A stretch of 64,000 nt of DNA from Hyphomicrobiales bacterium (GTDB lineage: Bacteria; Pseudomonadota; Alphaproteobacteria; Rhizobiales; Beijerinckiaceae), in contig CAKNFP010000002.1 in assembly GCA_930633525.1 (NCBI GenBank), forward strand, positions 1,674,001 through 1,738,000. Reading direction: 5' to 3'. Positions 9,443 through 18,311 of this stretch are shown here, in pieces. Position 1 is the first letter of the stretch, and each line of letters begins with the position of its first letter. A program made the translations under genes and the position numbers. The notes under the pieces are model-generated. The model searched no databases and was not told the origin of the DNA. It was given only the letters and a program-made list of their open reading frames with translations.

Positions 9443-10824
9443 AGGGTTGCCTCTACCTCGCGCACTGCAAATGCGAGCCGTGCCGCCAAAGTCCGTATTT
9501 CCACCTCCGTAATGATCAGGGGCGGGCATATGGCGATGATGTCGCCGATGGCGCGAATGAAGAGCCCTTGCTGCTCGGCCGCGGTGGCGATCCGTGGCCC
9601 GACCTTCAAGGCCGGGTCCAAGAAGCGCCTGGGCTCCCGGCTCGCCACGAGTTGAACACCCGCCAGAAGGCCTCGCCCGCGAATCTGGCCGATGATGGCG
9701 GATCCGGCGAGATGGTCGCGGAGCGCGTCCTGGAGCACGGCCTCCATGGCACGGGCATGTGCCACGACGTCATCGTCTTCATAGATGCGGATGGCCTCGC
9801 GGGCGACGGCCGTTCCCACCGGATGGCCCGAGTAGGTCATTGTGAGGCCGAACACCGCGAGCTGGTCGCTCTGCTCGAGCATGGCCTGGTAGACGCGCTC
9901 GTTGATGAGCACGGCCGACAGCGGAAAATAGGCGCTGGTGATGCCTTTGGCGCAGACGATCATATCCGGCGTGAGGCCCATGGTCGTTGCGCCGAACATT
10001 TCGCCGGTCCGCCCGAAGGCTGTGACAACTTCGTCGGCGACAAGGAGGATGTCGTAGCGCTTCAGGAGCGCTTGCAGGCCCTCCAGATAGCCCTTGGGTG
10101 GCACGACGATACCCGCCGATGACATGATCGGCTCGGTATAGAAGGCTGCGATGGTATCGGGGCCTTCCGCTTGAATAAGTGCCTCGATGGTGGCCAGCAG
10201 GCGCTTGGAGAACTGCTCCTCGGTTTCTCCGTCCCGTCCGCCGACATAGAAATCCGGACATTCCACATGGAGAAAGCCGGGAAGCGGCAAGCCGAATTGC
10301 TCGTGCAAATAGCCCACGCCCGACAGGCTGGCGGTCGCGATCGTATTGCCATGGTAGGAGCGTGTGTGAGCGATGAACTTGCGCCTCTGGGGCTCTCCCC
10401 TGGCATGCCAATAATACCAGGCAAGGCGCGCCGCGCAGTCATTGGCCTCCGAGCCTGTGCTCGCGAACCAGACATGGCTCATGGGTACAGGCGCGATTTC
10501 GATCAGCTTCGTTGCGAGGTCGATGACCGGGGCATGGGAGCGATGATTGGTCAGGTGGTAGTAGGGAAGCTTCTCCATCTGCCGGCTGGCGGCGTCCACT
10601 AGCCGTTGTTCGCCGAAACCCAGTGAAATGCACCAGAGGCCCGACATACCCTCGAGATATTCGTGGCCCTGGGCGTCGCGAACCCAGACACCCTTGCCAC
10701 TCTCGATCATCAGGGGGCCGCGATCCAGATGCTGGCGCAGGTTGGTCAGCCCGTGCACGACATGGGCCTTATCACGCGCCTCCGGCGAGTTGGGGCGGGG
10801 GGAGGCCTCGATCAACGGCGGCAT
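9439..10824 (-). CDS. Class III aminotransferase (omega-amino acid:pyruvate type)
   Basis: A 461-aa PLP enzyme that moves an amino group from an omega-amino acid or amine to pyruvate or a similar acceptor. Visible features are the phosphate-binding 'ASTGSEAND' (residues 121-129), the Tyr-His pair in 'RSYHGN', the cofactor-nitrogen contact D264 (ADEV) and the Schiff-base lysine K293 (CAKGITS). Its stop overlaps the start of the following gene. It follows the TRAP importer and amidase, so a likely role is deamination of an amine released from an imported amide. Substrate unproven. Confidence 0.92.
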   Translation of the reverse strand: MPPLIEASPRPNSPEARDKAHVVHGLTNLRQHLDRGPLMIESGKGVWVRDAQGHEYLEGMSGLWCISLGFGEQRLVDAASRQMEKLPYYHLTNHRSHAPVIDLATKLIEIAPVPMSHVWFASTGSEANDCAARLAWYYWHARGEPQRRKFIAHTRSYHGNTIATASLSGVGYLHEQFGLPLPGFLHVECPDFYVGGRDGETEEQFSKRLLATIEALIQAEGPDTIAAFYTEPIMSSAGIVVPPKGYLEGLQALLKRYDILLVADEVVTAFGRTGEMFGATTMGLTPDMIVCAKGITSAYFPLSAVLINERVYQAMLEQSDQLAVFGLTMTYSGHPVGTAVAREAIRIYEDDDVVAHARAMEAVLQDALRDHLAGSAIIGQIRGRGLLAGVQLVASREPRRFLDPALKVGPRIATAAEQQGLFIRAIGDIIAICPPLIITEVEIRTLAARLAFAVREVEATL

Positions 10825-10849
10825 ATCGGTCCTTTCATCTGCTCGCCGC

Positions 10850-12157
10850 TCAAAGAAGCATCAGCGAGAGCTGCGGGAAGATGACGAGCAGGGCGAGCAC
10901 AAACGTCATGACGAGTACGAAGGGAAAAACCCCGATGAACACGTCTGACAGTGAGATGTCTTTTCGCCCCAACGTGTCGTGGACGACAAAAGCCGCGATC
11001 CCCACAGGCGGCGTGATGATGCCGATTTCCACCGCCACGATGATCACGATGCCTACCCAGACGGGATCGGCGCCGAAGTTCATGAGAATAGGAAACATGA
11101 TTGGCACGGTGATCAGCATGATCGAGGTAGAGTCCAGGATCGCGCCAAGAACGAGCAGCGCTACGATAAAGATCAGGAGCACTGTGTGGAAACCAAAACC
11201 GGAGGTTCCGATCCAGGTTGCGAAGAAATTTGGCACGCCGGAAAAGGCGAGCATGCGGGAATAAAGGCTTGCTGCGATCAGGAGGAAGCAGATCGTCGAG
11301 GTGACGGTCGCGCTGTCGACCAGCAGGCGCCAGAACGCCGGCCAGGTGAGGCGCCGCATGCCGACCGCGAGGATGAGCGACAGGCCGGCGCCGACGCCGG
11401 CCGCCTCCGTTGCCGTGAAATAGCCGCCATAGATGCCCCCCATGACGAGGCCGACCAAGGCGACCACGGGCGCGATCTTGATGACGGCCTCGCCGGGTGT
11501 CAGCGTCTCTTGCGCGTCCGCTTCGGTCTTCGCGATCAATTCGGGTTTGAGGTGCACGGCCAACATGATGCCGATGGCGAACGCGATGGCGAGCACGATC
11601 CCGGGGACTATGCCGGCGATGAACATCTTGCCGATCGAAACGTCCGTGAGGATGCCATAGAGGATCATCAACACACTGGGTGGGATCAGCATGCCAAGCA
11701 CGGAGCTGCCCGCAACAATGCCGACCGCAAGGCGCGGATTGTAGCCGAAGCGCAGCATCTCCGGGACGGCGATCCGTGTGAAGACCGAGGCCGACGCAAT
11801 CGACACGCCGGTGATCGCGGCGAAGCCAGCATTGGCCGCGACGGTTGAGACGCCCAGCCCGCCCTTGAGCCGACGAAACATCCAGTTCGTCACGTCAAAC
11901 AGATCCCGCCCGTAGTTGGCGGCACTGACGACAAACCCCATGAAGACGAAGAGTGGGATCACGCCGAAATTGTAATCCGCGATGCTATCGGCGACGGAGA
12001 GCGCGAGCAGGTTCGACGCCACGTCGAAACTGCCCCTCATGATCCAGACGCTGCCGAACGACAAGACCACCAGCGCGATGCCGACATGCATGCCGATGTA
12101 GATCAGGCCCACCATGAGAACGATGGAGATGAGTGCGACGGTCACGCCGAGCGTCAT
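10850..12157 (-). CDS. TRAP transporter large membrane subunit (DctM family)
   Basis: A 435-aa, very hydrophobic protein with about twelve membrane spans, the transport channel of a tripartite ATP-independent periplasmic (TRAP) importer that uses an ion gradient. Typical DctM segments include 'GFAAITGVSIASASVFTRIAVPEM' split over a span and 'LGMLIPPSVLMILYGILT'. ATG 12157 overlaps the small-subunit stop by four bases, which decides the start over an upstream codon. The usual partner order P-Q-M is kept (13814, 12711, 12157). Confidence 0.94.
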   Translation of the reverse strand: MTLGVTVALISIVLMVGLIYIGMHVGIALVVLSFGSVWIMRGSFDVASNLLALSVADSIADYNFGVIPLFVFMGFVVSAANYGRDLFDVTNWMFRRLKGGLGVSTVAANAGFAAITGVSIASASVFTRIAVPEMLRFGYNPRLAVGIVAGSSVLGMLIPPSVLMILYGILTDVSIGKMFIAGIVPGIVLAIAFAIGIMLAVHLKPELIAKTEADAQETLTPGEAVIKIAPVVALVGLVMGGIYGGYFTATEAAGVGAGLSLILAVGMRRLTWPAFWRLLVDSATVTSTICFLLIAASLYSRMLAFSGVPNFFATWIGTSGFGFHTVLLIFIVALLVLGAILDSTSIMLITVPIMFPILMNFGADPVWVGIVIIVAVEIGIITPPVGIAAFVVHDTLGRKDISLSDVFIGVFPFVLVMTFVLALLVIFPQLSLMLL

Positions 12158-12711
12158 TTTTGGTCTCCACCACCGCGCGCCAGACAAAGGTGGCGCCAAA
12201 ATCTCAGGATGAACTGGATGGCGATCACGGTGCTGCCGATGATTGTCACAGCCTTGACGGGCCAGACCGGCACGAAGAACCCGGCGACGCCACCGAAATA
12301 CTGGTTGCTCGTCCAGGCGAACAGGAAATACCGCATCGTTGTATAGACGATGAGAGCGAACACCACGGCACCCGCCAGGGAGAAAATCGCCTCAAGGCCA
12401 TGCCCGATCGCCGGACGCGTGTGGCAGAGCTTGTCGATGAAGGAACCGTTGCGCGTCAGCCGCTCGGCACGCACCGCGTAGGCGAGCTGCAGGAAGACGA
12501 TCGAGACCATCGACATGGCGACCAGCTCGGGCACGCCGGGTACGGCATGCCCGAAAATCTCACGACCGATCACGTCGGCGATGATGAGGCCCGCGAGGAC
12601 AAGGATCAGCACGGTGCCCAGGGAGCCGAGGGCCAAGACACCCCCGGCAAAGATGCGCTCGACAATCCCGGCTTTGGATGTTGCCGTCGTGTCGTGACCG
12701 TCAGTCGACAT
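12154..12711 (-). CDS. TRAP transporter small membrane subunit (DctQ family)
   Basis: A 185-aa inner-membrane protein with four hydrophobic segments (about residues 20-45, 55-75, 105-130 and 145-165), matching the DctQ family in length and layout. It bridges the binding protein and the DctM channel. A good ribosome site (GGGAGGGGA) precedes ATG 12711. It lies 20 bp after the binding-protein gene and overlaps the large subunit by four bases. Confidence 0.92.
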   Translation of the reverse strand: MSTDGHDTTATSKAGIVERIFAGGVLALGSLGTVLILVLAGLIIADVIGREIFGHAVPGVPELVAMSMVSIVFLQLAYAVRAERLTRNGSFIDKLCHTRPAIGHGLEAIFSLAGAVVFALIVYTTMRYFLFAWTSNQYFGGVAGFFVPVWPVKAVTIIGSTVIAIQFILRFWRHLCLARGGGDQK

Positions 12712-12731
12712 GATCCCCTCCCGCCTGGCGC

Positions 12732-13814
12732 TCAGCGGTATGCCGCGTCCCAGTCGCGCGCGGGCTTGACGCCGCGCTTGCGCAGCTCGTCCATGTAGAA
12801 GACGAGCAATTCACGGCCGGGCATACCTTGATTCTCAAGGCGCTTCACCCAGTCTCCGGCGAGGTCCGGCAGGGCGGCTGCCCACTTGACGCGCTCTTCC
12901 TGGGGCAGGACATGGACCGTCACACCGGCAGCTTTCATCGTCTCGACGGCGGCGGTTGCCTCGGCGACCTCGAGGCTGCTGAGCTCTTCCTCATATTTGA
13001 GGGCGGCCTTGCGGATGATGTCCTGTACATAAGGCGGCAAGCTGTCCATCTTCGCCGTATTCATCGACAGCGCCACAACGTATTGGGTGCCGAAATTGAC
13101 GACGTTGAGGTGTTTGGCGACCTCCTGGAGCTTTGCTTGCTGCATGCCGGCCACAGGGCCGGTGGCGCCGTTGTAAACGCCGTTCTGCAGGTCGTTGTAG
13201 TATGTCGTGAAGTTGCCATTCACGGCGGTGGCGCCGGTGCCGCTGAAGAAATTGCCGACCACACCGGCCGCGCCAATCTTCTTGCCCTTCACATCTTCAA
13301 ATTTGTCGATCGGGAAAGTCCCGATGATATTGTGGCTGGCGTAGACGTAATGTGCGATGGGCTGCTGGCCGAAGCGTGCCCACTGCTGCTTCACGGCGGG
13401 AAACTTGTCGTAGATCGCTCTGACGATTTCAGTCGTTTGCTTGACGTCATCGGAGCCGAATGGCGCCATATACGTAAACATATTCAGCGGAAGTTCACTG
13501 GGGCGGATGACGTTCGGCGACACGACGATGTCGACGAGACCGGTCTGTGCACCCTCCAGCAGGCTCTCGAATTTGACGATCGTGCCGCCAAAACCGGTCG
13601 TCCAGTTGATGGTATCGCCCTTGCCTGCTTCCTTCATCGCTTTGTTGACTTCGGGGATGAAGACGGTCTCGATCAACTTGACGAAGGTTTGCGTATTGGG
13701 ATGGCCGGCGCCCACGATGATATCATAGGTCGCGGCCTTGGACGCGCTCGCGGAAGCGAGCAAACCGGCGGCCGCAAGCCACGCAAGCGTCTTGAGGTAC
13801 TTAGGCATGCGCAT
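12732..13814 (-). CDS. TRAP transporter substrate-binding protein (DctP family)
   Basis: A 360-aa periplasmic protein. A Sec signal peptide covers about residues 1-28 (MRMPKYLKTLAWLAAAG..., cleavage near ASKAA). The mature part has TRAP binding-protein features such as 'FESLLEGAQTGLVDIVV', the 'FPIDKFEDVKGKKIGAAG' segment, and 'YNDLQNGVYNGATGP'. ATG 13814 lies inside the end of the amidase gene (14-bp overlap) behind a GAGGG-type site. DctP-family ligands are usually organic acids; a carboxylated amide is plausible given the amidase upstream. Confidence 0.93.
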   Translation of the reverse strand: MRMPKYLKTLAWLAAAGLLASASASKAATYDIIVGAGHPNTQTFVKLIETVFIPEVNKAMKEAGKGDTINWTTGFGGTIVKFESLLEGAQTGLVDIVVSPNVIRPSELPLNMFTYMAPFGSDDVKQTTEIVRAIYDKFPAVKQQWARFGQQPIAHYVYASHNIIGTFPIDKFEDVKGKKIGAAGVVGNFFSGTGATAVNGNFTTYYNDLQNGVYNGATGPVAGMQQAKLQEVAKHLNVVNFGTQYVVALSMNTAKMDSLPPYVQDIIRKAALKYEEELSSLEVAEATAAVETMKAAGVTVHVLPQEERVKWAAALPDLAGDWVKRLENQGMPGRELLVFYMDELRKRGVKPARDWDAAYR

Positions 13815-15258
13815 GGTTTTTCTTTCCCTCTAGGAAGTTGGCACAGTGCTTAAAGACCATATCCTTGGCTAGCGGCTTAAAGCCAATGGCCTGTTCGGCC
13901 GCAAGCGCCGCGTTCAGCACGCGCTGATCAGCAAATTTCGGGCCGACGATCTGGAGGGCTACCGGCAGGCCATCCGGCGCAACGCCGCAGGGCACGGTCG
14001 CCGCCGGTTGCTGGGTCAGGTTGAAGGGATAGCAGAAGGGCGCCCAATCGAACCAATGCGCGTAGAAGGGTGGGGAAAGCTCTTCATCGGCGGGGGGCGC
14101 TGTCAAGCCGAGCTGCGGTGTGATGAGGAGGTCATAGGTCTCGTGGAAGTCGACCATGCGTGCGTTGAGCGCGTCGCGCTTCATCATCCCGATCCCCACG
14201 TAGTCGTTCGCCGAGATGCCAAGACCCGAAGTGGCGAAGGCGAGATACTTCGGATCCATTACCGCGCGCACATCCTCGGACACGGCAAAGGCCGTGCGGG
14301 CGGCGCCGGCCTTGTAGATCATGTCGATCATGTCACGGGTGTCTTCGAAGCCGGGATCGACTTCCTCGATGATCGCCCCGAGATCGGCGAGCGTGTTGAC
14401 CACGCCGCGGATGATACGGGCGATTGCCGGGTCGACCGCGGCAAAGCCGAGGGTGGGGCTGAAGGCAATCCGGAGACCGGCCAGGGCGGGCGTGAGATCA
14501 TTGTAGCAACGGATCGCATGCGGCGGGCTTGTCCAGTCGCGACGATCCGAGCCGGACATCACCTGCGCCATCAGTGCGACGTCGGTTACGCTGCGCGCGA
14601 TGGGGCCGGTATGCACGATGTCGCCCATGTGAGTGGCGCGTGGGTGCTGTGGAATGACGCCATAGGTCGGCTTCAGGCCCGCCAAGCCACAAAAGGCCGC
14701 CGGGATCCGCACGGAACCGGAACCGTCGGTACCGAGCGCTAGCGCTCCCATATAGGCGGCGACCCCAGCGGCGGCGCCGCCGCTGCTGCCACCCGGGGTG
14801 CGCTCGAGATTCCAGGGGTTGCGGGTGATGCCGAAACGAGGACTATCGGTCAGACCCTTCCACGCGAATTCGGGTTGCGTTGTCTTGCCGAGAAAGACGC
14901 CGCCGGCGTCGCGCAGGCGAGCAACGGCCGGGCCATCGAAAGTGTCGGGGGGCGGCGCATCCGGGGTCGTCCGCGAGCCGAGATAGCGCGGCCAGCCCTT
15001 CACGGCGGCGAGATCCTTGAGTGTGGTTGGCACACCGTCGATCAGCCCGGCAGGCTCGCCCCGCATCCAGCGCTGTTCGGAGGCGCGGGCCGAGGCCTGC
15101 GCACCTTCGGGGTCGAGGAAGGCGAAGGCATTAAGAGCCGGATTGAGGGCATGGATGGTATCAAGCGTCTGCCTGACAACCTCTGTGGGCGAGAAATCCC
15201 GTTTGCGATAGCCGCTGACGAGTTCGGTGGCCGTGAGCGTCGTCAGATCCGAATTCAT
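13801..15258 (-). CDS. Amidase-signature-family amidase
   Basis: A 485-aa serine hydrolase cutting an amide to an acid plus ammonia or amine. The Ser-cisSer-Lys triad is visible: K81 (TTLKDL), S158 (GGSSGG) and nucleophile S182 (GSVRIPA). Length fits the family. ATG 15258 is preferred over GTG 15270 because the intervening GTGGGAGTGGGA can act as its ribosome site. No signal peptide, so it acts in the cytoplasm after import. It is the first gene of the operon with the TRAP importer and aminotransferase and is divergent from a LysR gene. Confidence 0.93.
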   Translation of the reverse strand: MNSDLTTLTATELVSGYRKRDFSPTEVVRQTLDTIHALNPALNAFAFLDPEGAQASARASEQRWMRGEPAGLIDGVPTTLKDLAAVKGWPRYLGSRTTPDAPPPDTFDGPAVARLRDAGGVFLGKTTQPEFAWKGLTDSPRFGITRNPWNLERTPGGSSGGAAAGVAAYMGALALGTDGSGSVRIPAAFCGLAGLKPTYGVIPQHPRATHMGDIVHTGPIARSVTDVALMAQVMSGSDRRDWTSPPHAIRCYNDLTPALAGLRIAFSPTLGFAAVDPAIARIIRGVVNTLADLGAIIEEVDPGFEDTRDMIDMIYKAGAARTAFAVSEDVRAVMDPKYLAFATSGLGISANDYVGIGMMKRDALNARMVDFHETYDLLITPQLGLTAPPADEELSPPFYAHWFDWAPFCYPFNLTQQPAATVPCGVAPDGLPVALQIVGPKFADQRVLNAALAAEQAIGFKPLAKDMVFKHCANFLEGKKNHAHA

Positions 15259-15420
15259 TCCCACTCCCACCTGCGTTCAGCCGCGACACCGCCCGGAGCT
15301 GAAAACGTGGCTGCGGGCAAGTTTTACGCATCGCTCATCGAGACAGGCTAGGAGCGGGCATTGAATAGAACAAGCAGATAAGTCATATTGAAGCCATGCC
15401 GAAAATCGATAGGTAGCTCT
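15259..15420. promoter_or_regulatory. Divergent promoter region, amidase operon / LysR gene
   Basis: A 162-bp gap between two divergent starts is the classic place for LysR-type control of a neighbouring operon. I could not pick out one clear T-N11-A palindrome or promoter boxes by eye, so no operator is marked. The LysR start itself is uncertain by up to 11 codons, which would shorten the gap. Confidence 0.5.
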
Positions 15421-16338
15421 GTGGACGTTCGCCAGTTGGAGTATTTCCGGGAAGTTGCCGAGACCGGCGGCTTTAGCCGCGCGGCAAACCGAATTCGCAT
15501 CTCCCAATCGGCTCTCAGCCGGCAAATCATGCTGCTGGAGGAGGAACTCGGCGCCAAGCTTCTGGAACGACATGCCAGGGGTGTTCACCTAACCGAGGTG
15601 GGCCGGCTGCTCTACGAGCGCGTGGACTTCCTGTTGCGTCACATCGCCAATATGCGCGAGGAGATCATTGATCGGCGCGACTGGCCCACCGGCGCGTTGC
15701 ATGTCGGCATTCCGCGCTCCATGCGCACCTTGCTGAGCAAACCCGTCATCGCGCGATTCATGCAGGACTATCCCGGCGTCTTCTTCCGTTTTGTGGAGGA
15801 CACCTCGGCTCTGGTACGTGACAAGCTCCTGCGTGGCGAACTCGATCTTGGTCTTCTGTCGATCCACGAGCCCGCATCGGCGCTGGAAAGCCGTCCGCTG
15901 CTGAAGGAGCAAATGTTCCTGGTCGGACCATCCTCAGCCGGCCTGTCTCTCGACAAGGCCGTTCAGTTGCGCGCTTTGGCCGAGCTGAAGCTGGTTGGCC
16001 TTTCGCGCCCGGCCAGTCTGCGTGTCGCATTGGAGAAAGCTGCATCGGCGCAGGACGTCGCGTTGAACATTCGTGCTGAAATCAACGCAACGATCGCGCT
16101 CGACCTAGTCTCGCAGGGGCTGGGTTATAGTGTCTATTCCTATTGCGGCCTTCATGACCACTTAGAGGCCGGAACAATCTCCGCCGCACCAATCGCCGGT
16201 TTCGACATCGAATGGATGCTGGCCTCTTCGAAGGAGCGGCCGCTTACACAGGCGATCAAGGTCTTTGAGGCGATGTTGCGCGAACAAGCCGCTCGCGCCA
16301 TCGGTTCCGGAGCTTGGCGGACAGCGGTGCTGGTGTAA
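15421..16338 (+). CDS. LysR-family transcriptional regulator
   Basis: About 305 aa. The N-terminal winged helix-turn-helix reads 'VRQLEYFREVAETGGFSRAA' followed by 'SQSALSRQI', and the rest is the LysR effector-binding domain. GTG 15421 is chosen because LysR proteins usually start two to four residues before this motif; an in-frame ATG at 15388 would add 11 unconserved residues. It is divergent from the amidase-TRAP operon and probably controls it. Effector unknown. Confidence 0.92.
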   Translation: MDVRQLEYFREVAETGGFSRAANRIRISQSALSRQIMLLEEELGAKLLERHARGVHLTEVGRLLYERVDFLLRHIANMREEIIDRRDWPTGALHVGIPRSMRTLLSKPVIARFMQDYPGVFFRFVEDTSALVRDKLLRGELDLGLLSIHEPASALESRPLLKEQMFLVGPSSAGLSLDKAVQLRALAELKLVGLSRPASLRVALEKAASAQDVALNIRAEINATIALDLVSQGLGYSVYSYCGLHDHLEAGTISAAPIAGFDIEWMLASSKERPLTQAIKVFEAMLREQAARAIGSGAWRTAVLV

Positions 16339-16358
16339 GCGGTTCTGTTGATGCGCTT

Positions 16359-16991
16359 CTAATCTGTCATGGGCGAGGAATAGGTCAGCGTGTAGATCCA
16401 CAACTTCGGCTTCAGTGTCAGGAGATCCGGGTCGTCAGAGCTTATCGCCACATCGCCGACGAAGCGCTCAAGGTGATCGGGTGGCAGCCCCCCTTCGATA
16501 TCAAAATGCGCGTTGAAGGAGCAGCCACCCGGCAGCTTTTCCAACTTAGTGTCCTCGAAATGTCCGGCGCCCGCGACGTCGAAGCCGAAGCCATTGATTT
16601 TGAAAGGCTTTCCCGCGCGTTGCTCGATCTCCTGAATCGTCATGCCGTTCTTGATACCCAGCGGGCCGATCCATCGGTTTGTCTCACCAAACACGGTAAT
16701 CGTACTTGGCATGCGGCGTTTCTTCTCATCATACCATTCGATCTCCAGTCGCCGATCCGGGTCTTTTGCGAAAAGTACGGAGGCTTTGACGACCTCGCCT
16801 TCGGGGCGGTTGACGTCTTCGAAGGTGACGTTCTTTGCGCCATAGCGCTTTACGAGACTGGAGTGGCTGGCCGACCTCGCGAACTGTGCCCCACACTCGA
16901 TGCTGTATAGCGGCCGGGGAGGGCGCAGATCCTGCGCGAGCGCCGGGAAGCCGAGGAGCAGGAAGGAAGGGATGGCGCGGATGAGCAGCAT
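16359..16991 (-). CDS. Secreted protein of unknown function
   Basis: A 210-aa protein I do not recognise as a named family. ATG 16991 gives a clean Sec signal peptide (MLLIRAIPSFLLLGFPALAQ, cleavage after ALAQ), so the product should be periplasmic. The mature part is hydrophilic with two cysteines (IECGAQ and GGCSFN) that could form a disulfide, and a stretch 'IEWYDEKKRRMPSTITVFG'. It runs convergent to the LysR gene with a 20-bp gap. No operon partner. Confidence 0.7.
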   Translation of the reverse strand: MLLIRAIPSFLLLGFPALAQDLRPPRPLYSIECGAQFARSASHSSLVKRYGAKNVTFEDVNRPEGEVVKASVLFAKDPDRRLEIEWYDEKKRRMPSTITVFGETNRWIGPLGIKNGMTIQEIEQRAGKPFKINGFGFDVAGAGHFEDTKLEKLPGGCSFNAHFDIEGGLPPDHLERFVGDVAISSDDPDLLTLKPKLWIYTLTYSSPMTD

Positions 16992-17331
16992 GGCGATTGA
17001 TTTCCACCGCCCCCGATGAGAGCGAACGTGCAAGCTTGGTGAGGTATATTGCTCCGATCACATTGTCTGTCGCCTGCGTGTGAGACAAGCGGGATTTTGA
17101 CTGTCAGTGCCAGAGGAAGCCTATGCGATCACCGGAACAACGACGCGCTCCGGGCCGTCGCCGGCGAGACAAGAGAGCCACTTCTCCCTCGTCCGAAAGT
17201 TATTCATGGACAATTCCGTATAAATGATCCGTTAGTATATGTTCTATCCATGTTTACCGTGAATTCATTTCAGCGTCAGACGCAGATTTAAATTTGCGAA
17301 TATAAGCCATGGCGTCCGCTGCGGATGTATT
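16992..17331. other. Gene-free stretch with one imperfect palindrome
   Basis: No gene is supported in these 340 bases. The part after 17190 is AT-rich and may carry the promoter of the secreted unknown protein. An 18-bp near-palindrome (CGCAGATTTAAATTTGCG, one mismatched pair) lies at 17281-17298, about 35 bp beyond the amidohydrolase stop. It has no T-run, so a terminator is not claimed. Confidence 0.5.
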
Positions 17332-18288
17332 TTATACGGCGCCAAGAAGGCGAAGCGCATTCTGCCCGGCGATCGCGCGCTTAGCTGCTGCATCGAGACC
17401 TGCCGCCGCCAATACCCGCTCCAGGCGGTTGCGGACTTCGCCAGTGCTGACGATAGGCCAGTCACTGCCCGCGACGACGCGGTCCGCCCCCAGGAGATCG
17501 ACAGCGGCACGGACCGTCACGGGATTGAATCCCATGGTATCGACCAGGACATGGCGGCGCAGGGTCGCAAGAAGACCTCCCGGCGCCTGGCCTTCGTGAT
17601 GGAACGCCCCGGCGAGGGCGATCCCGCCGAAGGCCAGCTCCGTCACGACCACTTGAAGACGTGGCAGTTCGGCGAAGACACCTCCCTCGGCGAGGGCGAT
17701 CAGCGCGGCGGCATTCGTCGTGCCACGCGCGAATAGCGTCCCAATGCGGCCATACGGAGCGAGCAGCCGCGTCAGCGGTTGCGGGTTGACGGGGTGAACG
17801 AAGACCGGGACGCCGAGATCGGCAGCAGCGGTGAGTGTGGGGCGGGCCTCGGGCGCATCGATGAATTGTTCGCCCCGCGCGCTGTCCACGAAGACGCCGC
17901 GATGGCCAAGATCGCGCACCGCGCGTCTGACTTCCTCGGCCCCCGTCTCACCGCTATATGCATCCACAGAGGCAAGGCCATGGAGTTTACCTGGATGCCG
18001 CGCGACGACCTCTGCCAGGCGATCGTTGAGGCGTTTGTAGGCGTCGAACGGAAGGGAGCCGTCGGGCTCTGCGATCAACGCTCCCGGTGCGTTGACAATG
18101 CGGGCATCGACATCGCCGGCCTCGATATCCGCAAGGAGCAGGGCTTCGTCCGCGAGATCGCGATTGATCGCCTCCCAGCGCGCTTTGGCATCTCCCGAGA
18201 GGGAACGGGCGGTTGTCGGCTCAAAGCCCGCCGGCAAGTGGTGGTTGTGAAAGTCGACGATGAATAGCTTCTCGCTCATCCCGGGCAT
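17332..18288 (-). CDS. Amidohydrolase-superfamily (Amidohydro_2) hydrolase or decarboxylase
   Basis: A 318-aa metal-dependent TIM-barrel protein of PF04909, the group that includes ACMSD-type decarboxylases and lactone hydrolases. Metal-site features are the N-terminal HxH at H14/H16 (DFHNHHLP), a His in 'VPVFVHPVN' and the Asp of 'GSDWPI' near the C-terminus. No signal peptide. It lies 23 bp after the flavin monooxygenase on the same strand and may work on its product. Start may also be ATG 18279; neither has a strong ribosome site. Confidence 0.85.
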   Translation of the reverse strand: MPGMSEKLFIVDFHNHHLPAGFEPTTARSLSGDAKARWEAINRDLADEALLLADIEAGDVDARIVNAPGALIAEPDGSLPFDAYKRLNDRLAEVVARHPGKLHGLASVDAYSGETGAEEVRRAVRDLGHRGVFVDSARGEQFIDAPEARPTLTAAADLGVPVFVHPVNPQPLTRLLAPYGRIGTLFARGTTNAAALIALAEGGVFAELPRLQVVVTELAFGGIALAGAFHHEGQAPGGLLATLRRHVLVDTMGFNPVTVRAAVDLLGADRVVAGSDWPIVSTGEVRNRLERVLAAAGLDAAAKRAIAGQNALRLLGAV

Positions 18289-18311
18289 CCTATTCTTGTT
18301 TGGAAGGAAGT

